From Rhodovarius crocodyli (GTDB lineage: Bacteria; Pseudomonadota; Alphaproteobacteria; Acetobacterales; Acetobacteraceae), in the NCBI GenBank assembly GCA_945901085.1, contig CAMDJV010000008.1, forward strand, positions 47,564 through 111,563: DNA of 64,000 nt, read 5' to 3'. The notes under the pieces were generated by a model. It ran no database searches. It saw only the letters and a list, made by a program, of their open reading frames with translations, and was not told where the DNA came from. Position numbers and translations under genes: made by a program. Positions 32,759 to 42,167 of the stretch are shown one piece after another. Every line of letters starts with the position of its first letter. Within the stretch, counting starts at the first letter, position 1.

Positions 32759-33313
32759 ATGCGCCGACGCCAGGCCCTTGCCGTCATCATCACGGCCTGT
32801 GCCACGCCGGCGCTCGGGCAGCCAGACACGCCGCCCGGGCCCCTGGCTGAGGCCGACCCGCTGCCCGAGAACCTGCCTGCGCCGGCCGAGGCACCACCCA
32901 CACCCGCCATGCTGGGCGCTGGCGCGGGACCGGCGCATCCTTCCGGGGCGGCCGCGCCAATAGCCTCGCCCTTCGCCCTGCCCCTGGGCATGCAGAACCT
33001 GACCAATGGCGGCTGGCGGGTGCAATTGGCGCGCGATGCAAGGGATATCCCGGCCGGCCTGCAGCCAAGCCTGCAGGAGATTGCCCGCGGCCTGGCCGCC
33101 ACCAGCGGGCGGGTGACAATCATCGCCCAGGCCCCTGCCCCCGCGCTGGAGGCTTCCTTCGCTCGGCGGCTTTCGCTTGAGCGGGGCTTGGCGATGAAGG
33201 CCATTCTGGTGGCCGGAGGGCTCGCGGCCACGCGCATCGATATCCGCCCCATGGGCCGGCAGGCCAATGGCGCGGATGTGGTGGATATTCTGCCGCCTGG
33301 GGCGGCGCGATAG
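32759..33313 (+). CDS. OmpA-like C-terminal domain protein
   Basis: A 184-residue exported protein. An N-terminal signal peptide ends near ATPALGQP. A Pro/Ala-rich linker follows to about residue 80. The last 95 residues resemble a shortened OmpA/MotB peptidoglycan-binding domain, including SFARRLSLERGLAMKAILV and ATRIDIRPMG. The similarity is moderate; peptidoglycan contact is inferred. It starts 14 bases after the phosphatase stop with GGGGAGAGGG upstream. Confidence 0.65.
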   Translation: MRRRQALAVIITACATPALGQPDTPPGPLAEADPLPENLPAPAEAPPTPAMLGAGAGPAHPSGAAAPIASPFALPLGMQNLTNGGWRVQLARDARDIPAGLQPSLQEIARGLAATSGRVTIIAQAPAPALEASFARRLSLERGLAMKAILVAGGLAATRIDIRPMGRQANGADVVDILPPGAAR

Positions 33314-33359
33314 AGCATCATCCGCTCAAACGTCATAGTTTGGGCGGATAGAGATGCTC
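33313..33359. repeat. REP-like two-tier hairpin
   Basis: GAGCATC (33313-33319) pairs with GATGCTC (33353-33359), and inside it ATCCGCTCAAAC (33320-33331) pairs with GTTTGGGCGGAT (33338-33349) with one G-T wobble. It sits directly after the OmpA-like gene's TAG and before the convergent cupin gene. No T-run follows. It resembles the GAGCATG-type palindromic repeats scattered through alphaproteobacterial genomes. Confidence 0.7.
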
Positions 33360-33418
33360 GGCATCTAAACGCTTAGGGCCTGCGCAGTGAGGCTTGGCGC
33401 AAGGGGCGGGCTCGGCTG

Positions 33419-33781
33419 TTACGCCCCGAAGCCCTGCCCGGCCCGCTTATAGGCCTCGCGCGGGGGGGCGAAGATATCGAGCACCTTGCAGCCCTGCTCC
33501 CCGGCCACCAGACCATGCTCCACGCCCCCCGGGGTGCGCCAGAAATCGCCGGCCTTGACCGGGTGGTCCACGCCATCTTGAATCCGCACGCCGCTGCCGG
33601 CGAGCATCAGGCCCCATTGTTCCTCAGGGTGGCTATGGATGCTGCCCTTGGCGTTGGGCGCGAGTTCCACCACAGAGAGCATCGCCTGGTCGCCGGCGAA
33701 GACATGGGTGTTTACCCCAGGGGCGAGTTCACGGGCGATGCCCTGGCTCAGATCGGTCAGGGAAAAGAAATTTTCGGTCAT
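33419..33781 (-). CDS. cupin domain protein
   Basis: A 120-residue single-cupin protein. IHSHPEEQWGLMLAG gives the first metal motif (HxHxxxE-like) and GVEHGLVAGEQGCKVLDIF the second. It is likely a metal-binding beta-barrel acting as sensor, isomerase or dioxygenase; nothing specifies a substrate. It is monocistronic between convergent and divergent neighbours. Confidence 0.82.
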   Translation of the reverse strand: MTENFFSLTDLSQGIARELAPGVNTHVFAGDQAMLSVVELAPNAKGSIHSHPEEQWGLMLAGSGVRIQDGVDHPVKAGDFWRTPGGVEHGLVAGEQGCKVLDIFAPPREAYKRAGQGFGA

Positions 33782-33849
33782 TGATGGCTCCTTGAGCGGC
33801 GCATTGTGCCGAGTTTAGCCGCATGTAGTGCTGCGCGAAACGGGGCCAA

Positions 33850-34587
33850 ATGGACGCAACCGCCGCCGCCATGCGGCGTTGTGGTGGCATGCGCCACGCT
33901 GCCGCCTGCCTCCTTCTGGTGGCCCTCACCGCCTGCGGTGAGGGGGATGGCGGCGCCGATGCTCGCCCCCCTGCTGCCTCCCCTGGGCGCCCTACCGAGA
34001 CCCGGCAGGAGGTGGCGCGCGCGGCGGCCTTGGCAGCCCTGCGCCATAGGCTGCGGGCCAGGGGGGATATCGAACAGCGCGGCGTACAGGTCTTCACCCA
34101 GGCCATGGCGGATGTGCTCGCGGTCTGCGGCCGGGCTCGCATGCCAGGTGCCGCTCAGGCGCCTTATTGGCCTTATGTCGCGGTGGTGGAACTCGCCGGC
34201 GAGGCCGGTGCGGTGGCGAGCCTGCATCTGGGCGCCAGCGGTGCCGAGGCCTCGCGGGTGTTTCTCGATATGGTGGATCGCTGCTTTGATGGTGGCGGGC
34301 CGGCCAATGCGCGGCCGATGATGCGCAGCCTGCCGCCCCTGCCCGAGAGCGCCGCTGCGCCCGACAGCGCCAGCCCCGCAGCACTCGCGGCCCCGGCGAA
34401 TATCATCACCGCATCGCGCATGGGCGCCAATATTCGCAGCAGCCCCCGCGGTGGCAGTGTGGTGCGGGTGATGGCGCCGGGCAGCAGCCTGCAGGTGCTG
34501 GCCGAGGCGCCGGGGGGGTGGTTTCAGGTGGGCGAGGCGGGCGTGGCGCTGGGCTGGGTCCACGCATCGGTGCTGGAGAGGCGCTGA
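33850..34587 (+). CDS. SH3-domain lipoprotein
   Basis: A protein of up to 245 residues. A lipoprotein signal ends with the lipobox LTAC (Cys29). The middle contains a small Cys-bearing domain (VCGRAR and MVDRCFDGG) without a recognised family. The C-terminal 65 residues are a bacterial SH3_3 domain: ANIRSSPRGGSVVRVMAPG, ending GWVHASVL. The start is uncertain among 33850, 33871 and 33892. It is probably anchored in the envelope and may bind peptidoglycan. Confidence 0.72.
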   Translation: MDATAAAMRRCGGMRHAAACLLLVALTACGEGDGGADARPPAASPGRPTETRQEVARAAALAALRHRLRARGDIEQRGVQVFTQAMADVLAVCGRARMPGAAQAPYWPYVAVVELAGEAGAVASLHLGASGAEASRVFLDMVDRCFDGGGPANARPMMRSLPPLPESAAAPDSASPAALAAPANIITASRMGANIRSSPRGGSVVRVMAPGSSLQVLAEAPGGWFQVGEAGVALGWVHASVLERR

Positions 34588-34607
34588 GGCGGGCTCAGCC
34601 GCCACGC

Positions 34608-37241
34608 TCAGCCCATGGCCAGCGCCGCCCGCACGGCCGCCAGCGCATCGGCCAGCCTCTCGCCATCCGGGCCGCCGGCCTGGGCCATCTCCGGCTTGCC
34701 GCCGCCGCCCTTGCCGCCGACCGCGGCGGCGGCGGCCCGCACCAGGCTGGGCGCATCGGCGCGGCCCTTTGCTGCCTCGGCCAGGCCCGCCACGATGGAG
34801 GCCTTGCCGCCCTCATTGCTGGCCAATACCACCACATCGGCCGAGCCGGCCTTGAGGATGGCCTCGGCAATGCCGCGCAAATCCTTGGCCGGGGTATCGC
34901 CCAGGTCGCGCAGCGCCACGCGCAGGCCACCAATCTCCTCCACCTCAGCGGCGGCGCCGCCGGTTGCGAGTTTCTTGCGCAATTCGCCCACATCGCGCTC
35001 CAGCTTGCGGCGCTCTTCCAACAGGGTGGCGATGCGGCCGGGCAGATCGGCCGGATTGACCTTGAGCACCGCCGCCGCCTCGCGAAGCTGGGCCATGCTG
35101 TCGTCGATCAGGGCCAGCGCGGCCTCACCCGTCACCGCCTCCACCCGGCGCACGCCGGCGGCGACACCGCCCTCCGACACGATGCGGAACAGGCCGATAT
35201 CGCCGGTGCGCCGGACATGGGTGCCGCCGCAGAGTTCGACCGAGAAGGCGCGCTCGCCATCGCGGCCCATGCTGACGACGCGGACTTCCTCGCCGTATTT
35301 TTCGCCGAACAGCGCCATGGCACCTTCGGCCACCGCGGCCTCGGGGGTCATCAGCCTTGTGCTGACCTCGGCGTTTTCGCGGATGCGAGCATTCACCTCG
35401 GCCTCGACCCAGGCGAGTTCCGCCGGCTCCATCGGCTTGTTGTGGCTGACATCGAAGCGCAGGCGATCGGGCGCGTTCAGGCTGCCCTTCTGGGCGACAT
35501 GAGTGCCGAGTTTTCGGCGCAGCGCCTCATGCAGCAGGTGGGTGGCCGAGTGATGGGCGCGGATGGCGCTGCGGCGGGTATGGTCCACGGTGGCGACCAC
35601 CGCCTGGCCGGGGCGGGGATGGCCGGCCTCGACCACGCCGGAATGAATGAACAGGCCGAGCTTCTTCTGGGTGTCGTGGATGGCAATGCGCAAGCCATCA
35701 GGCCCGGTGATCACGCCGGCATCGCCGACCTGGCCGCCGCTCTCGGCGTAGAAGGGCGTCTGATTCAGCACCACCGACACTTCGGCCCCGGGGCCGGCGG
35801 AAATCGCCTCAACGCCGCCGGTCACCACCGCCAGCAACTCGCCCTCGGCCTGCTCGGTGTCATAGCCCAAAAATTCCGAGGTACCGGTGCGTTCCTTGAT
35901 GTCGAACCACAGCGTCTCGGTCGCGGCCTCGCCGGTGCCGGCCCAGGCGGCGCGGGCGCGGGTTTTCTGCTCGGCCATGGCGGCGTTGAAGCCGTCGAGA
36001 TCCACCGCGCGGCCCTCGCCGCGAAGCGCATCCTGGGTGAGGTCGAGGGGGAAGCCATAGGTATCATAAAGCTTGAAGGCGATGGCGCCGGGCAGGGTTT
36101 CTTTGTCCGCCAGCCGCGCGGTTTCCTCGGCCAGCAGGCCCAGGCCACGCTCCAGCAGACCACGGAATTTCTGCTCCTCCAGCCGCAGCGTCTCGGTGAT
36201 GAGCGCGCCGGCGCGGCCGAGTTCGGGATAGGCCACGCCCATCTGCCGCTCCAGGGCGGGGAAGAGGCGGTAGAGCAAGGGCTCCTTCGCCCCCATCATA
36301 TGGGCGTGGCGCATGGCGCGGCGAAGGATGCGGCGCAGCACATAGCCACGGCCCTCATTGGAGGGCAGCACGCCATCGGCGATCAGGAAGGAGCCGGCGC
36401 GCAAATGGTCGGCCACCACGCGGTGGCTGATGCGGAATTCGCCATCAGCCCCCTGCCCGGTTGCATCGGCGCTGGCCAGGATGAGGGCGCGCAGCGTGTC
36501 GGTGTCGTAATTGTCGTGCACGCCCTGCAGGATGGCGGCGAAGCGTTCGAGGCCCATGCCGGTATCGATGGAAGGGCGCGGCAGCGGGTTGCGCGTGCCC
36601 GCCGGCTCCTCGAGGAACTGCATGAAGACGAGGTTCCAGATCTCGATGAACCTGTCGCCGTTTTCCTCCGGCGAACCGGGCGGGCCACCCCAGATCTTGT
36701 CGCCATGGTCATAAAAAATTTCGGAACACGGACCGCAGGGGCCGGTATCGCCCATTCGCCAGAAATTATCGGAGGTGGGGATGCGGATGATCCGGCTGTC
36801 GGAGATACCCGCGATCTTCTTCCAGAAGACCGGCGCCTCCTCATCCTCGGAATAGACGGTGACCAGCAGCTTGTCCTTGGGCAGCGAAAAATCGCGGGTC
36901 AGCAGGGTCCAGGCATGCTCGATGGCCTGTTCTTTGAAATAATTGCCAAAGGAGAAATTCCCCAGCATTTCGAAGAAAGTGTGGTGCCGGGCGGTATAGC
37001 CGACATTGTCGAGGTCATTGTGCTTGCCGCCGGCGCGCACGCATTTTTGCGCCGTGGTGGCGGTGCTGTAGGGGCGGCGTTCGGCACCGGTAAATACGTT
37101 CTTGAACTGAACCATGCCGGAATTGGCGAACATCAGCGTGGGGTCGTTGCGCGGCACCAGCGGGCTGGATTCCACCACCTGATGCCCGGTGCGGGCAAAA
37201 TAATCGAGGAAGGTGGCGCGGATATCGTTGCTGCTGGTCAT
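34608..37241 (-). CDS. alaS: alanine-tRNA ligase
   Basis: An 877-residue class II synthetase. Motif 1 region [10 protein letters not shown], then [17 protein letters not shown], form the aminoacylation site. The editing domain shows [11 protein letters not shown] and CGGTH, with the zinc-binding His and Cys. The C-terminal DHHA1 region ends with a Gly-rich [16 protein letters not shown]. Length equals the E. coli enzyme. It is monocistronic as far as can be seen. Confidence 0.97.
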   Translation of the reverse strand: MTSSNDIRATFLDYFARTGHQVVESSPLVPRNDPTLMFANSGMVQFKNVFTGAERRPYSTATTAQKCVRAGGKHNDLDNVGYTARHHTFFEMLGNFSFGNYFKEQAIEHAWTLLTRDFSLPKDKLLVTVYSEDEEAPVFWKKIAGISDSRIIRIPTSDNFWRMGDTGPCGPCSEIFYDHGDKIWGGPPGSPEENGDRFIEIWNLVFMQFLEEPAGTRNPLPRPSIDTGMGLERFAAILQGVHDNYDTDTLRALILASADATGQGADGEFRISHRVVADHLRAGSFLIADGVLPSNEGRGYVLRRILRRAMRHAHMMGAKEPLLYRLFPALERQMGVAYPELGRAGALITETLRLEEQKFRGLLERGLGLLAEETARLADKETLPGAIAFKLYDTYGFPLDLTQDALRGEGRAVDLDGFNAAMAEQKTRARAAWAGTGEAATETLWFDIKERTGTSEFLGYDTEQAEGELLAVVTGGVEAISAGPGAEVSVVLNQTPFYAESGGQVGDAGVITGPDGLRIAIHDTQKKLGLFIHSGVVEAGHPRPGQAVVATVDHTRRSAIRAHHSATHLLHEALRRKLGTHVAQKGSLNAPDRLRFDVSHNKPMEPAELAWVEAEVNARIRENAEVSTRLMTPEAAVAEGAMALFGEKYGEEVRVVSMGRDGERAFSVELCGGTHVRRTGDIGLFRIVSEGGVAAGVRRVEAVTGEAALALIDDSMAQLREAAAVLKVNPADLPGRIATLLEERRKLERDVGELRKKLATGGAAAEVEEIGGLRVALRDLGDTPAKDLRGIAEAILKAGSADVVVLASNEGGKASIVAGLAEAAKGRADAPSLVRAAAAAVGGKGGGGKPEMAQAGGPDGERLADALAAVRAALAMG

Positions 37242-37323
37242 GCCGGGGGGTCGGGCTTTCGTAACGGATTTGACTGGCTGTGAGGTAGCGCGAGCCGGCG
37301 CTGGCGTGAAGGGCGGGGCCGCC

Positions 37324-38466
37324 TCAGCCCGGCGGCAGGCCGCCCAGGAAGTCGAGCAGCAGGGCCGTCACCGCCTCGGGCTGTTCCTGCATCACCCAAT
37401 GCCCGGCACCGGGCACGAGGTGGCAGCCGCGCATATCGGCGAGGCCCAGGCGCTGCATGCGCTCGAAATCGCCGGGCTTTTGGTGCACGCCCCAATCAGC
37501 CGCGCCGCCGATGAAGCAGGCCGGCACGCGGATGGGCTGGCCGGCGAAGAGCTGCATCTCCCGCCCAGCGAGGCCCGAGGTGGTGCAGCGATAGCTCTGC
37601 AAGCCGCCCTGGAAGCCGGTGCGGGCATATTCCTGGGCGTAAACCGCGACCTCGGCCTCCGTGAACCAGGTATTGGCGGCGATCTCGGCCGGCGAGGGCA
37701 TCTCCACCGCCACCGTCTCGGCCATGCCCTGCGCGAGGTCCATGATGTAATAGGTTGGCATTTCGGCGATCACCGCCGCATCCCAACCCGGCAGCGGATG
37801 GGGGCGGTTGGCCGCCCAATCGGCGCTTTTGTGATGGTAATAGGCGCGGAAGAAGGCGTGCAGCCCGGCCGGATGGGTCATCAGCTCGGCATCGGCGCCG
37901 CGCGTCGAGTAATGCCATTGGTAATGCTTGCGCGGGCGGGGCAATGCGGCGAGGGCGGCATTCATCGCCGGTGAAGCCAAGCCCTGCGGTGCGGGGGCGG
38001 GCTGGCCGCCAAAGGGCAAGGGCGGCGGGCCGCCATAGGGCGCGCTCATCATCACAGCGGCGCGAAACACATCTGGCCGGGTGAGCGCGCAATTGCCCGC
38101 CACCGGCGAGCCGAAATCATGGCCGATGACGCAGGCCACCTGCGCCGCACCCAGCGCCGCCACCAGCCCCAGCGCGTCGCGCACATAATTCAGCGGGCCG
38201 AATTCGGCGAGATCGGCATCAAAACCCTGGGTCCAGCCGGTGGTGCGGCCATAGCCGCGCTGGTCGGGGGCGACGACGTGATAACCCGCCGCGGCCAGGG
38301 GCAGCATGATCTTGCGCCAGGAATAGGCGATCTCGGGGAAGCCATGCAGCAGCAGCAGCAGGGGCCGGCCGGGCTCGCCGGCCTCGAGCAGATGCATCAT
38401 CAGGCCCCGACCATTGTCGAGGAAGCGGGTGCGGATGCCGGCAGGCAGGGGGATGGGGTCGAGCAT
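37324..38466 (-). CDS. alpha/beta hydrolase, epoxide-hydrolase-like
   Basis: A 380-residue hydrolase. [19 protein letters not shown] carries the HGxP oxyanion motif of epoxide hydrolases. [12 protein letters not shown] contains the nucleophile Asp, which is characteristic of epoxide hydrolases and dehalogenases instead of esterases. The C-terminal His is in [16 protein letters not shown]. The start at 38466 ([10 protein letters not shown]) is chosen because the conserved fold begins soon after; the open frame extends further upstream but is antisense to the gene at 38689. Confidence 0.83.
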   Translation of the reverse strand: MLDPIPLPAGIRTRFLDNGRGLMMHLLEAGEPGRPLLLLLHGFPEIAYSWRKIMLPLAAAGYHVVAPDQRGYGRTTGWTQGFDADLAEFGPLNYVRDALGLVAALGAAQVACVIGHDFGSPVAGNCALTRPDVFRAAVMMSAPYGGPPPLPFGGQPAPAPQGLASPAMNAALAALPRPRKHYQWHYSTRGADAELMTHPAGLHAFFRAYYHHKSADWAANRPHPLPGWDAAVIAEMPTYYIMDLAQGMAETVAVEMPSPAEIAANTWFTEAEVAVYAQEYARTGFQGGLQSYRCTTSGLAGREMQLFAGQPIRVPACFIGGAADWGVHQKPGDFERMQRLGLADMRGCHLVPGAGHWVMQEQPEAVTALLLDFLGGLPPG

Positions 38467-38688
38467 GGGGCAAGACTGCACATGCCAGGGGCGAAGGTCG
38501 AGAGGTGGGGCGTCATCGCCCGGCCTTGGCTGCCGGATGGGCATGTCACGCCATGACAAAACACCCATACTTGGCGGTTTGATGGCAGAAGGGGTGCCAG
38601 CAGCGCTGCGCGTCGCTTCCGTTGTCCATGCTGTTGCGGCTAGGCTGGTAGCAGGGGCCGCGCTGGTGGCCCGACGCCAGGAGCATGC

Positions 38689-39696
38689 ATGACCCATTCC
38701 GGCTTCCCCATCTTGGCCCGAGGCCTGGGCGATGCCGGCTGGGCCTGGGCCCTGGGCGTGCTGGGTGGCATTGGCGAATTCAGCCGCGCACCTTGGGAGA
38801 GCGTGCAGCGCATCCCCGGGGGCATGGTCACCGCGCGCGGCGCCATTGCGCTGCGTGATGACCCGCGCGCCGTTCTGGTGGCGCATGAGGCGCTGAGCCG
38901 CCGCCCCGGGCATTGGCAGCAGGGCCTCTCGCTCTGCCTCGAGGCACGGGACGCCCATTTGGGCGAGGCATGTGACGTGGTGAGCGAATTGGGCCCCGAT
39001 ACCCAGGCCCTGCGCCCGCGCGACGAGGCGGCCATTCTCTTCGATATGGGGCTGGGGTTTTCGCATATGCGGGCCTGTGTGCGCACGGCCAATCCGGCAT
39101 TGCTGGCCCAGCTGCGCGCGGGTTGCGGGCGGCCGCTATTCGACCATGGCAACCCTGCCGGGGCGGCCATTGTCGCGGCCTCGCCGCATCGGGTGTTTCT
39201 CAGCGCCCTGGCCCGGATTGAGGTGTATCAGCCCATCCCCCCCCCCGATGGCCGCTCACCGGAAGGGCCGCATAGCCATATTCTGCCCACCCTGCTGCGC
39301 AGCCGCCGCACCCATGCCGCCACCATCCATCTGCCAGCGGGTTTGGTGCCGGTGCTGGAGGCGTTTCCGCCGCATCCGCTGAGCGACCTTCTGGGCAATG
39401 CCGCGCCCTTTGATGCGGCCCGCCACAAGGCCTTTCAGTCCATCATGCTGGCCCATGGCAGCGCTGCCGCCTTGGCGGAAAAGCGTGGCGTGCTGGCCGC
39501 GCTGAAGGCGCGGCTGCCGCCACACGCCCTGGCCGAGCCTGATGGCCGGGAAAGCCGCGCCGCGCGCCGCGTCGCGCTGCGCCAGGCCGGCCACAGCATG
39601 CCGCGCAACCAAGCACTGCCGGCTTGGCGCGCCGCGTGGGAAAAGCATGAGGATGAGCCGGCCGAGACCATGGAAAGCGTGCCCGGCCACGGCTGA
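38689..39696 (+). CDS. conserved hypothetical protein
   Basis: A 335-residue protein that I do not recognise. The ATG at 38689 is supported by AGGAGCATG immediately upstream. There is no signal peptide or transmembrane segment. Features include PHRVFLSALARIEVYQPIPP in the middle and an Arg/Ala-rich C-terminus. Codon use matches the surrounding genes, so it is likely genuine. Its end meets the convergent FkbM gene with no gap (stop at 39696, next gene's stop at 39697), giving no functional clue. Confidence 0.65.
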   Translation: MTHSGFPILARGLGDAGWAWALGVLGGIGEFSRAPWESVQRIPGGMVTARGAIALRDDPRAVLVAHEALSRRPGHWQQGLSLCLEARDAHLGEACDVVSELGPDTQALRPRDEAAILFDMGLGFSHMRACVRTANPALLAQLRAGCGRPLFDHGNPAGAAIVAASPHRVFLSALARIEVYQPIPPPDGRSPEGPHSHILPTLLRSRRTHAATIHLPAGLVPVLEAFPPHPLSDLLGNAAPFDAARHKAFQSIMLAHGSAAALAEKRGVLAALKARLPPHALAEPDGRESRAARRVALRQAGHSMPRNQALPAWRAAWEKHEDEPAETMESVPGHG

Positions 39697-40545
39697 TCAC
39701 CCCCGGCGGAACAGCCGGTTCCGCCCGCCACCGCCGATTTCGGCAAAGCCCAACCGGGCGAGATCGCCAGGGATGGCCTGTGCTGCCTCGCCCTCGATTT
39801 CCACCAGCACCTCGCGCACATGCGCCGCCAGGGTCACCGCCGCGCCGCGCAGGATGGCGGGCTCGATGCCATCCACATCCAGCTTGATATGGCTGGGCGG
39901 GGTGGCGCCGAAGGCGGCGATGAAGCCATCGACCGAGATTGCCGGCACCGCCTGGGAAAACCGCGCCGGGCCGGAGACGGTGGAATGCATGGAATGGCCG
40001 GCCTCACTGCTGGCCATTTCCAGCCGGGCGATGCTTCCCACGCCCGCCCGCCCCCCCTGGGCCACGCCCTCGCCCAGGGCCAGGCAGAAGGCATCAATCC
40101 GGCGGTCCAGCCCATTGGCCTCGGCGCTGCGAATCATGGCGGCGAAGGATTGCGCCGAGGGCTCGAAGGCCAGCACCCGCAACCCGCGCTTGGCGGCAAA
40201 CAGCGCGTAAAGCCCGATATTGGCGCCGATATCCCACAGCACCGCATCGGCGGGCAGGCTTTCGATCCAGGCCACCGTCTCCGGCTCGTCGCGGCCAAAG
40301 CCATAGGGGTCGTGCAGCGCGCGGTTGGAGGGGCAGAGCATGCGCAGCACCCCCGCACTGGTGGGCACCGCCACGACCTGCAAGGTCGCCTCATGCAGCA
40401 ATGCGAGGGTGGAGGCCTGGCGTTCGGGCTTGAGGGCGGAGGTTGCGATGCGGGCCATGCCATGCAGGGCGCGGGCGAGGGTGCGGCTCATGGGCCAGCC
40501 ATGCCGCATGGCGGGGCAATGCGCCAGAGCATGCAATGATTGCAT
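39697..40545 (-). CDS. FkbM family methyltransferase
   Basis: A 282-residue SAM-dependent methyltransferase. VLWDIGANIGLYALFAA is the SAM loop, LAFEPSAQSFAAM the following acidic motif and IKLDVDGIEPAILRGA the FkbM signature. The start at 40545 lies inside a 15-base perfect palindrome; later ATGs (40509, 40491) may be the true start. The substrate is probably a sugar or lipid-linked glycan, as for other FkbM enzymes. It diverges from comM with only 32 bases between. Confidence 0.82.
   Translation of the reverse strand: MQSLHALAHCPAMRHGWPMSRTLARALHGMARIATSALKPERQASTLALLHEATLQVVAVPTSAGVLRMLCPSNRALHDPYGFGRDEPETVAWIESLPADAVLWDIGANIGLYALFAAKRGLRVLAFEPSAQSFAAMIRSAEANGLDRRIDAFCLALGEGVAQGGRAGVGSIARLEMASSEAGHSMHSTVSGPARFSQAVPAISVDGFIAAFGATPPSHIKLDVDGIEPAILRGAAVTLAAHVREVLVEIEGEAAQAIPGDLARLGFAEIGGGGRNRLFRRG
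40531..40545. promoter_or_regulatory. perfect palindrome between fkbM-like gene and comM
   Basis: ATGCAATGATTGCAT is a perfect 15-base dyad with G at the centre. It covers the annotated FkbM start codon and lies 33 bases before the comM ATG, next to an AT-rich TTTTACATATAC stretch (40548-40559). It is a candidate operator for the divergent pair; no regulator is identified. Confidence 0.4.
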
Positions 40546-40577
40546 GATTTTACATATACACTACCTTAGGCTGCAGC

Positions 40578-42041
40578 ATGAACGCCGCCCGCATCATCAG
40601 CTTCGCATTCGCCGGGATTTCCGCCGTGCCGGTGGAGGTGCAGGTGCAATTCGCCCCCGGTCTGCCCGCCTTCATCATTGTCGGCATGGCGGATAAGGCG
40701 GTGGGCGAAAGCCGGGAGCGGGTGCGCGCGGCGCTGACCGCGCTCGGCCTCTCGCTGCCGGCGCGGCGGCTGGTGGTGAACCTCTCACCGGCTGACCTCG
40801 CCAAGGAGGGCAGCCATTATGACCTGCCCATCGCGCTCGCCGTGCTCGCGGCGATGGGGTTGATCCCGGGGGAGGAATTCGGCCAATTCGCGGCACTTGG
40901 GGAATTGTCGCTCGATGGCGCCATCCTGCCGGTGGCGGGGGTGCTGGCGGCGGCGCTGGGCGCCTCGGAGCGCGAATTGGGGCTGATCTGCCCTGCGGCG
41001 CAGGGGCCGGAGGCGGCCTGGGCCGGCAGCATCCAGGTGCTGGCACCGGGGCATCTCATTCAGGTGTTGAACCATTTTCGTGGCACCCAGGTGCTGAGCC
41101 AGCCGCAGCCACCCGCGCTGGGCGATGCCGGGTGGAGCGGCCCATGCCTCTCGGAGGTGATCGGCCAGGAAAGTGCCAAGCGGGCGCTGGAGGTGGCGGC
41201 AGCGGGCAATCACAATCTGCTGATGGTGGGCCCGCCGGGATCGGGCAAATCCATGCTGGCGGCGCGGCTGCCGGGGCTGCTGCCGCCGCTCAGTGCGGCC
41301 CAGGCGCTGGAATTGTCCTTGATCCATTCGGTGGCGGGGTTTCTGCGCGAGGGGCAGTTGATTGCCCGCCCGCCCTTTCGCCAGCCGCATCATTCCGCCA
41401 GCCAGGCCGCCCTGGTGGGTGGTGGGCCGCGCGGGAGGCCGGGCGAGATCAGCCTGGCGCATCACGGCGTGCTGTTTTTGGATGAATGGCCGGAATTCCA
41501 GCGCCCGGCGCTGGAGGCGCTGCGCCAGCCGATGGAAACCGGCGAGGCGGCGATTGCCCGCGCCCAGGCACATGTCACCTACCCTGCCCGCTTCCTCTGC
41601 GTGGCGGCGATGAACCCCTGCCGTTGCGGCATGCTCGGCGAGACGGGGCGGGAATGCTCCAAGGCGCCGCGCTGTGGCGAGGATTATACCGCCCGCCTCT
41701 CCGGCCCGCTGCTGGACCGGATGGATATCAGCATCGAGGTGCGCCCCATCGCGGCGCAGGAATTGTCCCGCGCGCCAAGGGGGGAAAGCTCCGCCGTGGT
41801 GGCGGCGCGGGTGGCGGCGGCGCGCGGCCGGGCGGCGGCGCGCGGCGATGACCCCGCCATCGCACCCGCCGCCATGGCGCTGGCCGAGGCGGCGGCCGAG
41901 CGGCTGCGCCTGTCCAACCGCGCCTTTTTGCGCAGCCTGCGTGTGGCGCGCAGCATTGCCGATCTCGCGGCCTCCGCCATGGTCGAAAGGGCGCATGTGG
42001 CCGAGGCTTTGAGCTTTCGCCGCCGGCATGGGAGTGGCTGA
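40578..42041 (+). CDS. comM: ComM/YifB family Mg-chelatase-like AAA ATPase
   Basis: A 487-residue protein of the ComM family, hexameric helicases that drive branch migration during natural transformation. The N-terminal domain (ISFAFAGISAVPVEVQVQF) is the ChlI-like domain 5 homologue. MVGPPGSGKSMLAARLPGLL is Walker A (about 217-236) and VLFLDEWPEFQRPALEALRQ Walker B. AMNPCRCGMLGE is a family motif with clustered Cys. Its presence hints at competence for DNA uptake or a general recombination role. Confidence 0.92.
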   Translation: MNAARIISFAFAGISAVPVEVQVQFAPGLPAFIIVGMADKAVGESRERVRAALTALGLSLPARRLVVNLSPADLAKEGSHYDLPIALAVLAAMGLIPGEEFGQFAALGELSLDGAILPVAGVLAAALGASERELGLICPAAQGPEAAWAGSIQVLAPGHLIQVLNHFRGTQVLSQPQPPALGDAGWSGPCLSEVIGQESAKRALEVAAAGNHNLLMVGPPGSGKSMLAARLPGLLPPLSAAQALELSLIHSVAGFLREGQLIARPPFRQPHHSASQAALVGGGPRGRPGEISLAHHGVLFLDEWPEFQRPALEALRQPMETGEAAIARAQAHVTYPARFLCVAAMNPCRCGMLGETGRECSKAPRCGEDYTARLSGPLLDRMDISIEVRPIAAQELSRAPRGESSAVVAARVAAARGRAAARGDDPAIAPAAMALAEAAAERLRLSNRAFLRSLRVARSIADLAASAMVERAHVAEALSFRRRHGSG

Positions 42042-42167
42042 GCGGCGAAATCCGTGGTTCCGCCGGGCCATGGCGCGTGGCATAGGGTGTCTGGCGGGAG
42101 CGGCTTTGCCGCATGGCTGAGCGTGCGGCCAAGACAGCGTGCGGCCAACATAAGGGCGGAGCGTGCA

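Noticed and set aside
38467..39066. N-terminal extension of the epoxide-hydrolase-like gene
   Set aside because: It overlaps the plus-strand gene starting at 38689 and lacks similarity; the conserved fold begins just after 38466.
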